Assembly (NCBI GenBank): GCA_019873685.1
Contig: JAIOAT010000008.1
Coordinates: 36,418 to 100,417 of the forward strand
Direction: 5' to 3'
DNA from: Chloroflexota bacterium
GTDB taxonomy: Bacteria; Chloroflexota; Anaerolineae; Aggregatilineales; Ch27
DNA: 64,000 bases
Of the stretch, positions 8,106 through 16,057 are shown piece after piece (position 1 is the first letter of the stretch; each line of letters begins with the position of its first letter). The notes beneath the pieces are model-generated. The model made no database searches and was not told the DNA's origin. It saw only the letters and a program-made list of their open reading frames with translations. Position numbers and translations under genes: made by a program.

Positions 8106-8960
8106 TCAGAAAAGAGGAGTTGGAATAGCTGCCAGTTTTGCCCGGCTGAGTTCACAATACTCCTCATGAATATCAATGCCGATGTAGTATCGGCCCAGTC
8201 TCTTGGCAACAACTGGCGTTGTCCCGGAGCCGACAAATGGGTCCAGGACAACGTCCCCTTCTACCGTAAAGAGCTTGATAAACCACTCTGGCAACGCTTC
8301 AGGGAACACAGCGCTGTGATTGCGGTTAGAGGTTTCGGTAGCAATATGCAGGACGTTGGTTGGGTATGCCATTCTACGTCCTACCCAGTTGGACACTTTC
8401 TTACCGAAACCACTTTCCACCCTTGATTCGTCGCGTACCTTGTCCACTTCGCTGAGTCTCCTGAGTCGTGTCTTGGCCCAGTCTCCCATCGGCACCATCA
8501 CAGCTTCCTGATACATGTTGAACTTGTGCTGTTTGTTGAACTGCAGACAGCGTTCCCATGAATCACGGAAGCGATTGGGCCATTTTCCAGGATAGCTATT
8601 CTTCTTGTGCCAGATGTACTCTTCAGTCCAGAGCCAACCCTGCTTGCGTAGTGCCAGAATCAACTCAATCACATAGGTGTGGCGCTCGCCATTGATGACT
8701 CGTTCCTTGATGTTCAGGATAAACGTACCGGTAGGCTTGAGAACGCGCAGAAATTCCGCCGCTTTGGGCAAAAACCATTCAACATAGTCATCGGGATGCA
8801 CCCCTCCATATGTCCGCTTGCGGCTGTCCGCATAAGGAGGAGAGGTGATGATCAAATCGATGCTGTTATCCGGAAAGTACCGGAGTTCTTCTTCACAGTC
8901 GCCATGCAGAATTTGGTTAAGGGGAAGCTGTCGGTTTTCCATAGGCAAACCTGCATCCAT
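8106..8960 (-). CDS. Type II DNA methyltransferase, beta-class (probably N4-cytosine)
   Basis: The 284-residue protein has catalytic motif IV as TSPPYADSRK near residue 39. SAM-binding motif I comes late, as VVLDPFVGSGTTPVVAKRLG near residue 240. This IV-before-I order is the beta class, and TSPPY rather than DPPY/NPPY favours N4-methylcytosine. The start is ATG 8960, or ATG 8942 with AGG at a reasonable distance. A TAGAAT -10-like box (8981-8976, minus) would start transcription only some 10-30 bases before either. With the endonuclease it makes a two-gene restriction-modification operon, methyltransferase first, on a lower-GC island. Confidence 0.9.
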   Translation of the reverse strand: MDAGLPMENRQLPLNQILHGDCEEELRYFPDNSIDLIITSPPYADSRKRTYGGVHPDDYVEWFLPKAAEFLRVLKPTGTFILNIKERVINGERHTYVIELILALRKQGWLWTEEYIWHKKNSYPGKWPNRFRDSWERCLQFNKQHKFNMYQEAVMVPMGDWAKTRLRRLSEVDKVRDESRVESGFGKKVSNWVGRRMAYPTNVLHIATETSNRNHSAVFPEALPEWFIKLFTVEGDVVLDPFVGSGTTPVVAKRLGRYYIGIDIHEEYCELSRAKLAAIPTPLF

Positions 8961-9067
8961 CTGGCCCGCACAAATATTCTAACATCTAATCCGACTCGCG
9001 AAAACACCTCAGATTGGCGCCAACCAGCATGACTACCCTGCTACCGGAAGCATAGTCGGTACATGAG

Positions 9068-9916
9068 CTACGACACCAGTAGCCCCTCCTTCGCCAGGAA
9101 GTCCAGCATAGCCTCCTGCCAGGGGCGCAGGGTGATGCCCAGCAGAGCAGCAGCGCTATTCTCCAGGGCGCTGAACTCCGGCGGGCGGGAAGGACGCGGG
9201 TACTGGGCCAGGACGATCGGTTCGATCGGCACACCCGTGTAGCCAGCGTGATCCAGGATGAAGCGGGCCAGCCCCCAGCGGGAGACATAGCCAGCGTTGA
9301 CCAGATGGTACGTGCCATAATGCCCGCTGACTAGCAGGCGGACAATCGCCTCCGCTAGGTCGTCGTTGTACGTCGGAGCGGCGATCTCGTTGATCACCAC
9401 GCGCAGCACCTCCCCTTGCTGCGCCCGGTTGAGGATGGCGTGAACGAAATTATGGCCGCCATGGGCGATCAACCAGGAAGTGCGCACAATGTAGTGTTGC
9501 GGGACCAGCTCGCGCACGATCTGCTCGGCCACCCATTTGCTGTAGCCATACGGGTTGATCGGGTTGGCGGCGTCGTATTCGCGGTAAGGGACGCGAGACT
9601 GGCCGTCAAAGACCTCGTTGGTGCTCACGAATAGCAGCGCCGCGCCCAGACGCTGACAGGCCAGGGCGACGTGCTTGGTGCCGTAAGCGTTCACACGCAG
9701 GGCGTGGCCCGGATCGCGGGCGCAGCCGTCCACATCCGTCCAGGCAGCGCAATGAATGATCGTTTCAGGGGCCTGCTCGACCAGCGTGCTCACACTCGCC
9801 GGATCGGCCAGGTCAAGCTCCGGCAGGTCGACACCCAGGATGGTGTGGTGTGGGGCGAGCAGAGCAGCCAGCCGTCCGCCCAGTCGACCTTTGACGCCGG
9901 TGATCATGATGCGCAT
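9068..9916 (-). CDS. rmlD: dTDP-4-dehydrorhamnose reductase-like (RmlD)
   Basis: From ATG 9916 (GGGAGGGG seven bases upstream) the 282-residue protein starts MRIMITGVKGRLGGRLA, the GxxGxxG NAD(P)-binding loop of an extended short-chain dehydrogenase. It has HCAAWTDVDGCARDP, STNEVFDG and the catalytic YGYSKW tyrosine/lysine pair. These match RmlD, which reduces dTDP-4-keto-L-rhamnose to dTDP-L-rhamnose. RmlA, B and C are not nearby, and RmlD-like proteins also serve other nucleotide-sugar and SAM-related roles, so the exact substrate is uncertain. An upstream in-frame start at 9949 has no ribosome site. Confidence 0.82.
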   Translation of the reverse strand: MRIMITGVKGRLGGRLAALLAPHHTILGVDLPELDLADPASVSTLVEQAPETIIHCAAWTDVDGCARDPGHALRVNAYGTKHVALACQRLGAALLFVSTNEVFDGQSRVPYREYDAANPINPYGYSKWVAEQIVRELVPQHYIVRTSWLIAHGGHNFVHAILNRAQQGEVLRVVINEIAAPTYNDDLAEAIVRLLVSGHYGTYHLVNAGYVSRWGLARFILDHAGYTGVPIEPIVLAQYPRPSRPPEFSALENSAAALLGITLRPWQEAMLDFLAKEGLLVS

Positions 9917-10090
9917 GGGCAACCCCTCCCTGATGCGTGCCAGCCACAACCGCCGGAAGTATACCCGATTTCAGGCCGCGGAGCGGCTGAGTACGTCGTT
10001 GTGCGGGTGTGGCATTGCTACCTGAGGCGAGAAGCCGATGTTCACACCCGGGCGGTATACCCCGATGATTCCGTGGCACTGGATCCTCTA

Positions 10091-10209
10091 TCACCTTCCT
10101 GAACAAACACGAGATTCGTGAATTGAAAATAAAGTCTATCACGGATATATTGACAGTAATCAATTATAGCTTTACGATGACAATACTGATCCTGTGTTCA
10201 GGAAGGTGA
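10091..10209. repeat. 15-bp perfect inverted repeat flanking a promoter (possible invertible switch)
   Basis: TCACCTTCCTGAACA at 10091-10105 is the exact reverse complement of 10195-10209. The 89 bases between are AT-rich and contain TTGACA (10150-10155), a 17-base spacer and TACGAT (10173-10178), reading toward the gene at 10213. On the other strand TATAAT (10168-10163) could read toward rmlD. The right arm contains the Shine-Dalgarno AGGAAGGTGA of the 10213 gene, so inversion would leave that ribosome site intact and only turn the promoter round. The stretch 9917-10212 holds no gene. Confidence 0.5.
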
Positions 10210-10212
10210 ACC

Positions 10213-10644
10213 ATGAATCGCCTCAGAATTGCTTTACCGATACTCGTCCTCCTGGTTGGGCTGATCACCGTTAGCCTGCCTGTTGCCAAGGCTATACCCT
10301 GGGAACCAATCACCATCAAAGTCTGCTGGACCAGCAATCCGCTGATCTCACAGTATGCTCTGGTTGACCTGACCAACGGCACCAGTGTTACTGCCAGCCA
10401 GCTAACCGGCGGCGTGTTGCTGGTCGCGCAATACGACGGCTATGTTGAATACGGGTACTGGACCAGCCGGGAAGGTTACTTTGTCCTTGGCTGGGGCTGG
10501 GAGTATGAAGGACAGCAATTCTATTCCGCCAATGAACAGGGCCTCCTCACTACAGAGCAGCTGACCGAAGTCATGACTGTGTTTGGACCAATGTTGCAGA
10601 CCAACTGCATTGAACAGGTAAGGACCAGACCTGGGCCAGCTTGA
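10213..10644 (+). CDS. Small exported protein of unknown function
   Basis: The 143-residue protein opens with a signal peptide (MNRLRIALPILVLLVGLITV, likely cleavage after AKA). The mature part is Trp/Tyr/Gly-rich and beta-like (YDGYVEYGYWTSREGYFVLG). It has only two cysteines, one near each end, which could form a disulfide. AGGAAGGTGA is five bases before the ATG. Promoter and ribosome site lie in or beside a 15-bp inverted-repeat pair. An intrinsic terminator follows at 10801-10845. No family was recognised. Confidence 0.75.
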   Translation: MNRLRIALPILVLLVGLITVSLPVAKAIPWEPITIKVCWTSNPLISQYALVDLTNGTSVTASQLTGGVLLVAQYDGYVEYGYWTSREGYFVLGWGWEYEGQQFYSANEQGLLTTEQLTEVMTVFGPMLQTNCIEQVRTRPGPA

Positions 10645-10800
10645 AAATAGGTCGGCGTTCCAATGGCTGGGGAATTCCCCTCCAGCGAGGTTGGGGCGCT
10701 CCACCAAACGGGATACACGCACACAGAGCGAGACGGACGATGGGAAGCTGGCAAGCTCTGATAGCACCCTAAGCGGAGCCTCCGATTCAGAATAGGTAGC

Positions 10801-10845
10801 AAAAAAGCCGGACCGCAGCCTGTATAGACTGCGGCCCGGCTTTTT
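10801..10845 (+). terminator. Rho-independent terminator
   Basis: An AAAAAAGCCGG-type arm pairs with CCGGCTTTTT around a CCGCAG/CTGCGG inner stem, with one A/C mismatch and a 10-base loop. A T5 run follows. It lies about 160 bases after the gene ending at 10644. Confidence 0.85.
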
Positions 10846-10868
10846 ACCAAAATTTACCATCCTGGCAC

Positions 10869-10897
10869 TTGACTGACTGTAACAGACAAGATATGAT
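10869..10897 (+). promoter_or_regulatory. Strong promoter upstream of the multicopper oxidase
   Basis: TTGACT (10869-10874), a 17-base spacer and TATGAT (10892-10897) make a near-consensus promoter. Transcription would begin near 10904, leaving a leader of about 230 bases before the ATG at 11137. No known riboswitch was recognised in that leader, and no gene is seen in 10645-11136. Confidence 0.7.
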
Positions 10898-11136
10898 TTT
10901 AATTGTCTATTTTATCAAAATAATTTAGGAAAATAGAATTCTGGCCTCACGCGCTGCTGGCGTCTGCCATCCCAACCTCTTCGCCGCCCGCAGACGATCG
11001 CCGACCCAGACAACTGTATAGCTGCTCCGTGACCCGATGCCATTGATCGGGGCGCCCGCGCCGGCCTTACCAGCCTGGCAGGGACGTCACAGGCCCTCAT
11101 ACTGACCTGTTTTTGACCGAGTCATCAGGAGATATC

Positions 11137-13374
11137 ATGCTAACCCGGAGAGACTTTATCAAGCTCAGCGCAGCAGCCGGCGCAGCGCTCATGTTGCCCT
11201 GGCAGGAAGCTCTGGAGGTGCTGGCCCAGATGCCCGCCCTGCTTAACCCGGCCACCCAGCCGCAGTTCGTCAACCCCATGCCGGTGATCAAGACCGCCGG
11301 ACTGCGCGTCGACGCTACTGCCGGCGGGACATACACCGTGCGCATGGCCCCGACCGCGCAATCGCTCGGTCTGGTCAACCCGCTAAACGGTACGCCGCTG
11401 ATCACGCCGGTCTGGGGTTATGGCGTGGACGGCCACACACCGGTGACCTACCCCGGCGCGACCTTCATCGCTCGGAAAGACATACCTCTCAATATCCAGT
11501 GGATCAACGATCTGGCCGTCCAGCACCACCTGCTGCCGGTAGACAGCACCCTGCACTGGGCGCTGGGACACCTGGGGCACCACAACCACGGCATGATGGT
11601 CGACTTCAGCATGTTCGGCGGCGTGCCAGTTGTCCCCCACCTGCACGGCGGCCATACTGAATCGGATAGCGACGGCCTGCCCGAATACTGGTGGACGCCC
11701 GGCTATCACGCTGATCCGGCCAACCACCTGTTCAAAGGCCCGCGCTTTGTCAAGAGCCTGTATCGCTACGATAACGATCAGGAGGGCGGCACGCTGTGGT
11801 ACCACGACCACGCCCTGGGCATCACTCGCCTGAACGTGTACGCCGGGCTGGCCGGGTTCTACTTCCTGCGGGATGCCAATGAACTGGCCCTGATCGCCGC
11901 TAACCGGATTCCCTCCGGCGACTACGAGATCGAGATTGTGATCCAGGATCGCATGTTTGCCGCCGACGGCTCGCTGTTCTACCCCGCCGACCCGGCCATG
12001 GCGATCGCCATGGGTGCGATCAACCCGCCTGATCCGACCGCCCTGCCGGAGTTCTTTGGCAATTTCATCCTGGTCAACGGCAAGGCCTGGCCGGTGCTGA
12101 ACGTGGAGCCAACCAAGTACCGCTTCCGCCTGCTCAACGGCTCGGACTCGCGCTTCTACAACCTGTGGATCAACACCGGCGCGACCGACGCCCTCAACGG
12201 CCCTCAGTTCATCCAGATCGGTTCGGACGATGGCTTCCTCAATGCGCCCGCGCCGCTGAATCAACTGACCCTCGGCCCCGGCGAGCGCGCCGATGTGGTG
12301 GTCGACTTCGCTGGCTGGCAGGGGCAGACGTTGATCGTACGCAACAACGCCCGCGTGCCATTCCCCAGGGGGGCGACGGTCAATCCCCGGCTCGATGGCC
12401 GGATCATGGCCTTCCGCGTGGGGCAGACCACCAGCGCCGCCCCGATCACACTACCGGCGACGCTGCGCTCCACCCCCTACACCATTCAGGAACCGCCCAT
12501 TCGGACGCGCCGGCTGGTGCTCTTTGAGGCGATGGACAAGTTCGGGCGGCTCCAGCCGCTGCTGGGGATCATCGATCCGGCGTCACCCTTTGATGGCACA
12601 CTGCTATGGGACGAGGCTGTCACCGAAGTGCCCAACCTGGGGGATGTCGAAATCTGGGAGATCTTCAACGCCACGGTGGACGCCCATCCGATCCACCTGC
12701 ATCTGGTGACTTTCGAGGTGCTCAACCGCCAGAAGTACACGGCGACGATCCTGCCCAAGAGCAACATTGACCCGCTGCATCCGAACGATCCGCCAACCCT
12801 GGGCGGCAGGCTAACCAACATCCAGCTCAAAGGCCGGCCTACCCTTGCCGCGGCCAATGAGCGCGGACCCAAAGACACCGCCCAGATGTTCCCCGGCGAG
12901 GTGACACGGATCAAGGTCAGGTTCGACCGGCCAGGGCGCTATGTCTGGCACTGCCACATCCTCTCCCATGAGGATCACGAGATGATGCGCCCGTACTATG
13001 TGGGCATCCATCCGGCTTCGTTCTACCCGCAATCTGCCGCCTACTGGGCCGAGCACAGGCTCGCCGGAGTGAGTGGCTTCGACTTCCACTGGTTGCAGCT
13101 TGGCCGACTGGGCAGCGAAGAGGTCTTCCTGCACGGGCTGACTTACGGCGCGATCATGGCGCCCGGCGGCAACGAGTGGCACACTCTGGCCCGCCAGGTC
13201 ATCGCCGCGCGGCTGAACATCCTGGCCGGGGTCACGCCTCCGGCGACGATCCAGACTGTGTTACAGTCGGCTACAGCCCAGATCACAGCCAAGGCTCCGA
13301 ATAGCCTCAGCGACGCTGACAAGGCCGCTTTCCTGGCCTTCGCCAGCACATTGGCAGGCTTCAACGGCGCTTAG
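11137..13374 (+). CDS. Tat-exported multicopper oxidase (CotA/bilirubin-oxidase-like)
   Basis: The ATG at 11137 has AGGAGA five bases before it and gives MLTRRDFIKLSAAAGAALML, a twin-arginine signal, so a folded, copper-loaded protein is exported. All copper-site motifs are present: HLHGGH and LWYHDHALG in the first domain, HPIHLHLVTFE and WHCHILSHEDHEMM in the last. The final Met is the usual axial ligand of the type 1 copper. At 745 residues it exceeds typical CotA (about 510), with an extra C-terminal stretch of about 130 residues after the last copper motif. Such enzymes couple oxidation of phenols, bilirubin-like compounds or metals such as Mn(II) to reduction of oxygen to water. The substrate is not readable. 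Confidence 0.92.
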   Translation: MLTRRDFIKLSAAAGAALMLPWQEALEVLAQMPALLNPATQPQFVNPMPVIKTAGLRVDATAGGTYTVRMAPTAQSLGLVNPLNGTPLITPVWGYGVDGHTPVTYPGATFIARKDIPLNIQWINDLAVQHHLLPVDSTLHWALGHLGHHNHGMMVDFSMFGGVPVVPHLHGGHTESDSDGLPEYWWTPGYHADPANHLFKGPRFVKSLYRYDNDQEGGTLWYHDHALGITRLNVYAGLAGFYFLRDANELALIAANRIPSGDYEIEIVIQDRMFAADGSLFYPADPAMAIAMGAINPPDPTALPEFFGNFILVNGKAWPVLNVEPTKYRFRLLNGSDSRFYNLWINTGATDALNGPQFIQIGSDDGFLNAPAPLNQLTLGPGERADVVVDFAGWQGQTLIVRNNARVPFPRGATVNPRLDGRIMAFRVGQTTSAAPITLPATLRSTPYTIQEPPIRTRRLVLFEAMDKFGRLQPLLGIIDPASPFDGTLLWDEAVTEVPNLGDVEIWEIFNATVDAHPIHLHLVTFEVLNRQKYTATILPKSNIDPLHPNDPPTLGGRLTNIQLKGRPTLAAANERGPKDTAQMFPGEVTRIKVRFDRPGRYVWHCHILSHEDHEMMRPYYVGIHPASFYPQSAAYWAEHRLAGVSGFDFHWLQLGRLGSEEVFLHGLTYGAIMAPGGNEWHTLARQVIAARLNILAGVTPPATIQTVLQSATAQITAKAPNSLSDADKAAFLAFASTLAGFNGA

Positions 13375-13402
13375 GCAGGGCTTTTTCAGTTGAAGTAACA
13401 AT

Positions 13403-13435
13403 ACGGCAGCCGGGGGGTTCGCGCCCGGCTGCCGT
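13403..13435. terminator. Terminator hairpin between convergent genes
   Basis: A perfect 12-bp stem (13403-13414 with 13424-13435) and 9-base loop is followed by TTCTT on the plus strand. It lies between the oxidase stop and the converging glycosyltransferase stop and may serve both. Confidence 0.75.
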
Positions 13436-13442
13436 TCTTGAT

Positions 13443-14549
13443 TCAGGCCAGCATCTCCCGGTAGACGGCCACCGTCTGCGCCGCAACCTGCTCCTGGGTG
13501 AAGCGGGCCAGCACGCGCTCCCGCCCCTTGCGGGCCAGTTCGCGGCGCAGGGCATCGTGATCGATCAGGTGACGCAGCGCCTCCGCCAGCGCCGGGACAT
13601 CGCCCTCCGGCACGATCAGCCCGGCGTCGTCGATCACCTCCGGGATCGCCCCGCTGTCGGAGCCAACCGGCACCACGCCGCAGGCCATAGCCTCCACCAG
13701 CACCCGGCCAAACTGCTCCTTCCAGTTAGGGCGGGTCAGGGAGGGCAGCGCCAGCACATCCAGCTGGCGGTAAAAGGCGGGCATCTCCGCGCTGGGCAGC
13801 GGCCCGGTGAAGGTGACGCGCTCCCGCAGGCCCAGCGTAGCCGCCAGCCGTTCCAGCGCGGGGCGCTCCGGCCCACCGCCGACAATATCCAGCCGCCAGT
13901 TGGCGATGCCGTTACTGAGCAACCTGGCCAGCGCCTGCAGCAGCACATCGACGCCCTTCTCCGGGACGAGCCGCCCGACAAAACCGAGCGCGCGCGTCCG
14001 CCCGGTGAAGGGTTTTTCCAGCGGATGGAACAGCGCCGGGTCGACGCCGAACTGGGGGATGACCGCCAGGGGGCCGCGGTAGCCTTTCTGCCGCCAGACT
14101 TCGGCGGCGCTGGCCGTGCCCGCGATGGCATAGTCGACCCGGCGTAGTGTCCACGCCTCCCCCAGCGCGAAGGGTAACGGATAGCGGCGGGGCAGGTTCT
14201 GCCAGCTAAAGAACAGGCTGCGCGCCCCGGCCCGCCGGGCCAGCCATAACGCCTGCCAGGTGGCGACGTTGTACGGCTCCTCATCGATGTGGACGATATC
14301 CGGCGCAGGATCGAACCAGCGGCCCAGGCCGGGATAGTAGTGCACGTGGAAGTGGCCGTTGAAGCGAATGGGGTTGACAACCAGCCGGTAGCCGCTTGTA
14401 TAGCTGCGTTCCAGCGGGGTCTCGCCGCGCTCGTCCCGCCAGGCAGGGGGGACTACCACCGTCAGGTCCACCCCCAGCCGGGCGATCTCCTCCAGCTTGC
14501 GCTGGTAAACGCCGACGATGCAGGCTTTTGAGAGCATCAGGACGCGCAT
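13443..14549 (-). CDS. GT4-family glycosyltransferase
   Basis: From ATG 14549 (AAGGAG six bases upstream) the 368-residue protein has a GT-B architecture. The N-terminal acceptor domain starts MRVLMLSKACIVGVYQRKL and includes DIVHIDEEPYN. The C-terminal donor domain has LGFVGRLVPEKGVDVLLQAL and GGGPERPALERLA. It ends with the conserved EX7E-type region EQFGRVLVEAMACGVVPVG. It probably extends a surface glycan or glycolipid. An in-frame GTG/ATG-less extension to 14627 lacks a ribosome site and was not used. Confidence 0.9.
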   Translation of the reverse strand: MRVLMLSKACIVGVYQRKLEEIARLGVDLTVVVPPAWRDERGETPLERSYTSGYRLVVNPIRFNGHFHVHYYPGLGRWFDPAPDIVHIDEEPYNVATWQALWLARRAGARSLFFSWQNLPRRYPLPFALGEAWTLRRVDYAIAGTASAAEVWRQKGYRGPLAVIPQFGVDPALFHPLEKPFTGRTRALGFVGRLVPEKGVDVLLQALARLLSNGIANWRLDIVGGGPERPALERLAATLGLRERVTFTGPLPSAEMPAFYRQLDVLALPSLTRPNWKEQFGRVLVEAMACGVVPVGSDSGAIPEVIDDAGLIVPEGDVPALAEALRHLIDHDALRRELARKGRERVLARFTQEQVAAQTVAVYREMLA

Positions 14550-14726
14550 GCGGTCTCCTTGCCGCCGCCCGGCGCCAGCTCCGGGCGGAGCCGGGGAGGG
14601 AGTGCAACAGGCACTGCTGGGCCGCAAGTATACCGCAGGCAGCGCCCCGATGAATCAACAGCCCTCCGACCCGGGGGCCGGAGGGCTGGACAGTGCGTGA
14701 GGGATACACGCCGTTGGAACCGAACC

Positions 14727-15167
14727 TTATGCGTTCTTCTTGTTCACCGGGATGGTCACCGGACGGGCTTCCGGCGCCTTGGGCAGGGTGAGGGTCAGGA
14801 TGCCATTGTCAAAGGTGGCCTCGATGCCCTCCACCACCACCGGCACATTCAACCGCAGGACACGGCGGAACTGGCCCTGGGCGGCGCGTTCGCGGATCAG
14901 GTAGCGGACGTTTTCCACGTTGTGATTGAACTCGCCCGAAATGGTCAGCACATCATCTTCCAGGTTGATGTTGATCGCCTCAGGATTCACGCCGGGCACA
15001 GAGGCCAGGATCACGACCGCGTCGTCGGTCTCATAGGCATCCACAGCCAGGCGGTAGGTTGCGCCGTCGCCATTCTCGCTGCGCGGGAACTCCCGCAGCA
15101 TCTCGTTGGCCATCTCGTTGAACAGTTCCATCGTGCGCCAGGGATTACGACGAACCATCAGAGCCAT
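14727..15167 (-). CDS. hsp20: Small heat-shock protein, Hsp20/alpha-crystallin family
   Basis: The 146-residue protein begins MALMVRRNPWRTMELFNEMA, a typical Hsp20 N-terminal arm. The alpha-crystallin domain includes YRLAVDAYETDDAVVILASV and DDVLTISGEF. It ends with the strand FDNGILTLTLPKAPEARPVTIPV, holding the GxLxLxxPK hallmark and a C-terminal I-x-V anchor. It holds unfolding proteins for ATP-dependent refolding. AGGAGG lies about eight bases before the ATG. A TATAGT box and a palindrome lie upstream at 15250-15272. Confidence 0.95.
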   Translation of the reverse strand: MALMVRRNPWRTMELFNEMANEMLREFPRSENGDGATYRLAVDAYETDDAVVILASVPGVNPEAININLEDDVLTISGEFNHNVENVRYLIRERAAQGQFRRVLRLNVPVVVEGIEATFDNGILTLTLPKAPEARPVTIPVNKKNA

Positions 15168-15249
15168 AGCATTTTCCTCCTCATCAATCCGGGCAGCCAA
15201 CCGCCATGAGCGTGACTGCGCGGTTCTTTTGTTCCGTTTACTGCCCGGA

Positions 15250-15272
15250 ACTATAGCGGCTCTGTATCAGAG
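15250..15272 (-). promoter_or_regulatory. Possible hsp20 promoter with palindromic operator
   Basis: On the minus strand TATAGT (15255-15250) lies beside a palindrome with CTCTG/CAGAG arms (15260-15272), placed where the -35/-10 spacer would be. It is neither a CIRCE element nor a clear heat-shock sigma promoter. No good -35 box was found. Confidence 0.3.
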
Positions 15273-15372
15273 GCGCGTAGGCGGCGCATAAATGTTTCAT
15301 AGGAAGCCTGTTGGAGTTGTGTAAAATCCGGCCCGGCAGCGCCGATCCTTGGCCCGATGACCCGGCTGCCTG

Positions 15373-16041
15373 TCAGCGGCTGGCTTCGTCTTCGCCCGGT
15401 GCTTGGCCCAGCACGGCGCGCAGCCGTCCTTCCAGCTCGGCCAGCATCAGCGCCGTCGCCCCCCAGACCACCTGCCCGGCTACGTCGTAGTAGGGCACAC
15501 GGCAGCGCACCCCCGCCAGGATCATCTCCTGCTCGCGCTTGCGGGCGTCATCCAGCAGATCGGCCAGCGGCAATTCCAGCAGGGCGGCTACCTCCGCCGG
15601 ATTAGGGCGGAACGCTGGCCGTCCCGCCAGCACGCCGAGCACCGGCGTGACCACGAAACCGCTGGGCGGGATGTACACCGCGGCCAGCTCCCCCAGCACC
15701 CGCACCGCCGCCGGAAGCAGGCCGATCTCTTCGCAGGCTTCGCGTAAAGCAGCGGCAACCGGCGAACCATCGCCCGGCTCCAGCGCCCCGCCGGGGAAGC
15801 CAATCTGCCCGGAATGGACGCCGGGATCAGGGGCGCGGCGGATCAGGACGGTCGTCAGACCGCCCTCCGCCGGGTAGACCGGCACCAGCACGGCAGCCTG
15901 ACGCGCCGCCGGGCCGGGCGGCGGTGCGGCGCGGCGCAGATCAGGGATCAGGTGCATAGGCTGCCGGGCCGCCTCCACATCAAAATCGGGCAGGCGGAGG
16001 GCCGCTTCCAGCACAGACAGGGGGATGGCCAGCCGGGGCAT
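15373..16041 (-). CDS. Nudix hydrolase, CoA-pyrophosphatase (NudL)-like
   Basis: From ATG 16041 the protein has 222 residues. It has an LLxPVY-like strand, then TTVLIRRAPDPGVHSGQIGFPGG, which matches the NudL/CoA-diphosphatase signature upstream of the box. The Nudix box ALEPGDGSPVAAALREACEEIGL follows, with a small insertion after the first Glu. This subfamily hydrolyses CoA to 4'-phosphopantetheine and 3',5'-ADP. A GTG at 16065 overlapping the previous stop is an alternative start; neither has a strong ribosome site, suggesting translational coupling. It is the last gene of the long minus-strand run. Confidence 0.85.
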   Translation of the reverse strand: MPRLAIPLSVLEAALRLPDFDVEAARQPMHLIPDLRRAAPPPGPAARQAAVLVPVYPAEGGLTTVLIRRAPDPGVHSGQIGFPGGALEPGDGSPVAAALREACEEIGLLPAAVRVLGELAAVYIPPSGFVVTPVLGVLAGRPAFRPNPAEVAALLELPLADLLDDARKREQEMILAGVRCRVPYYDVAGQVVWGATALMLAELEGRLRAVLGQAPGEDEASR

Positions 16042-16057
16042 GGCAGAGATGAGACTG

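Noticed and set aside
7192..9067. Restriction-modification region considered as part of a larger defence island or prophage
   Set aside because: Apart from the gp19-like gene no further defence, integrase or phage gene is present on either side.
11383..12264. 293-codon minus-strand frame
   Set aside because: Antisense to the multicopper oxidase with all copper motifs; a GC-rich shadow frame.
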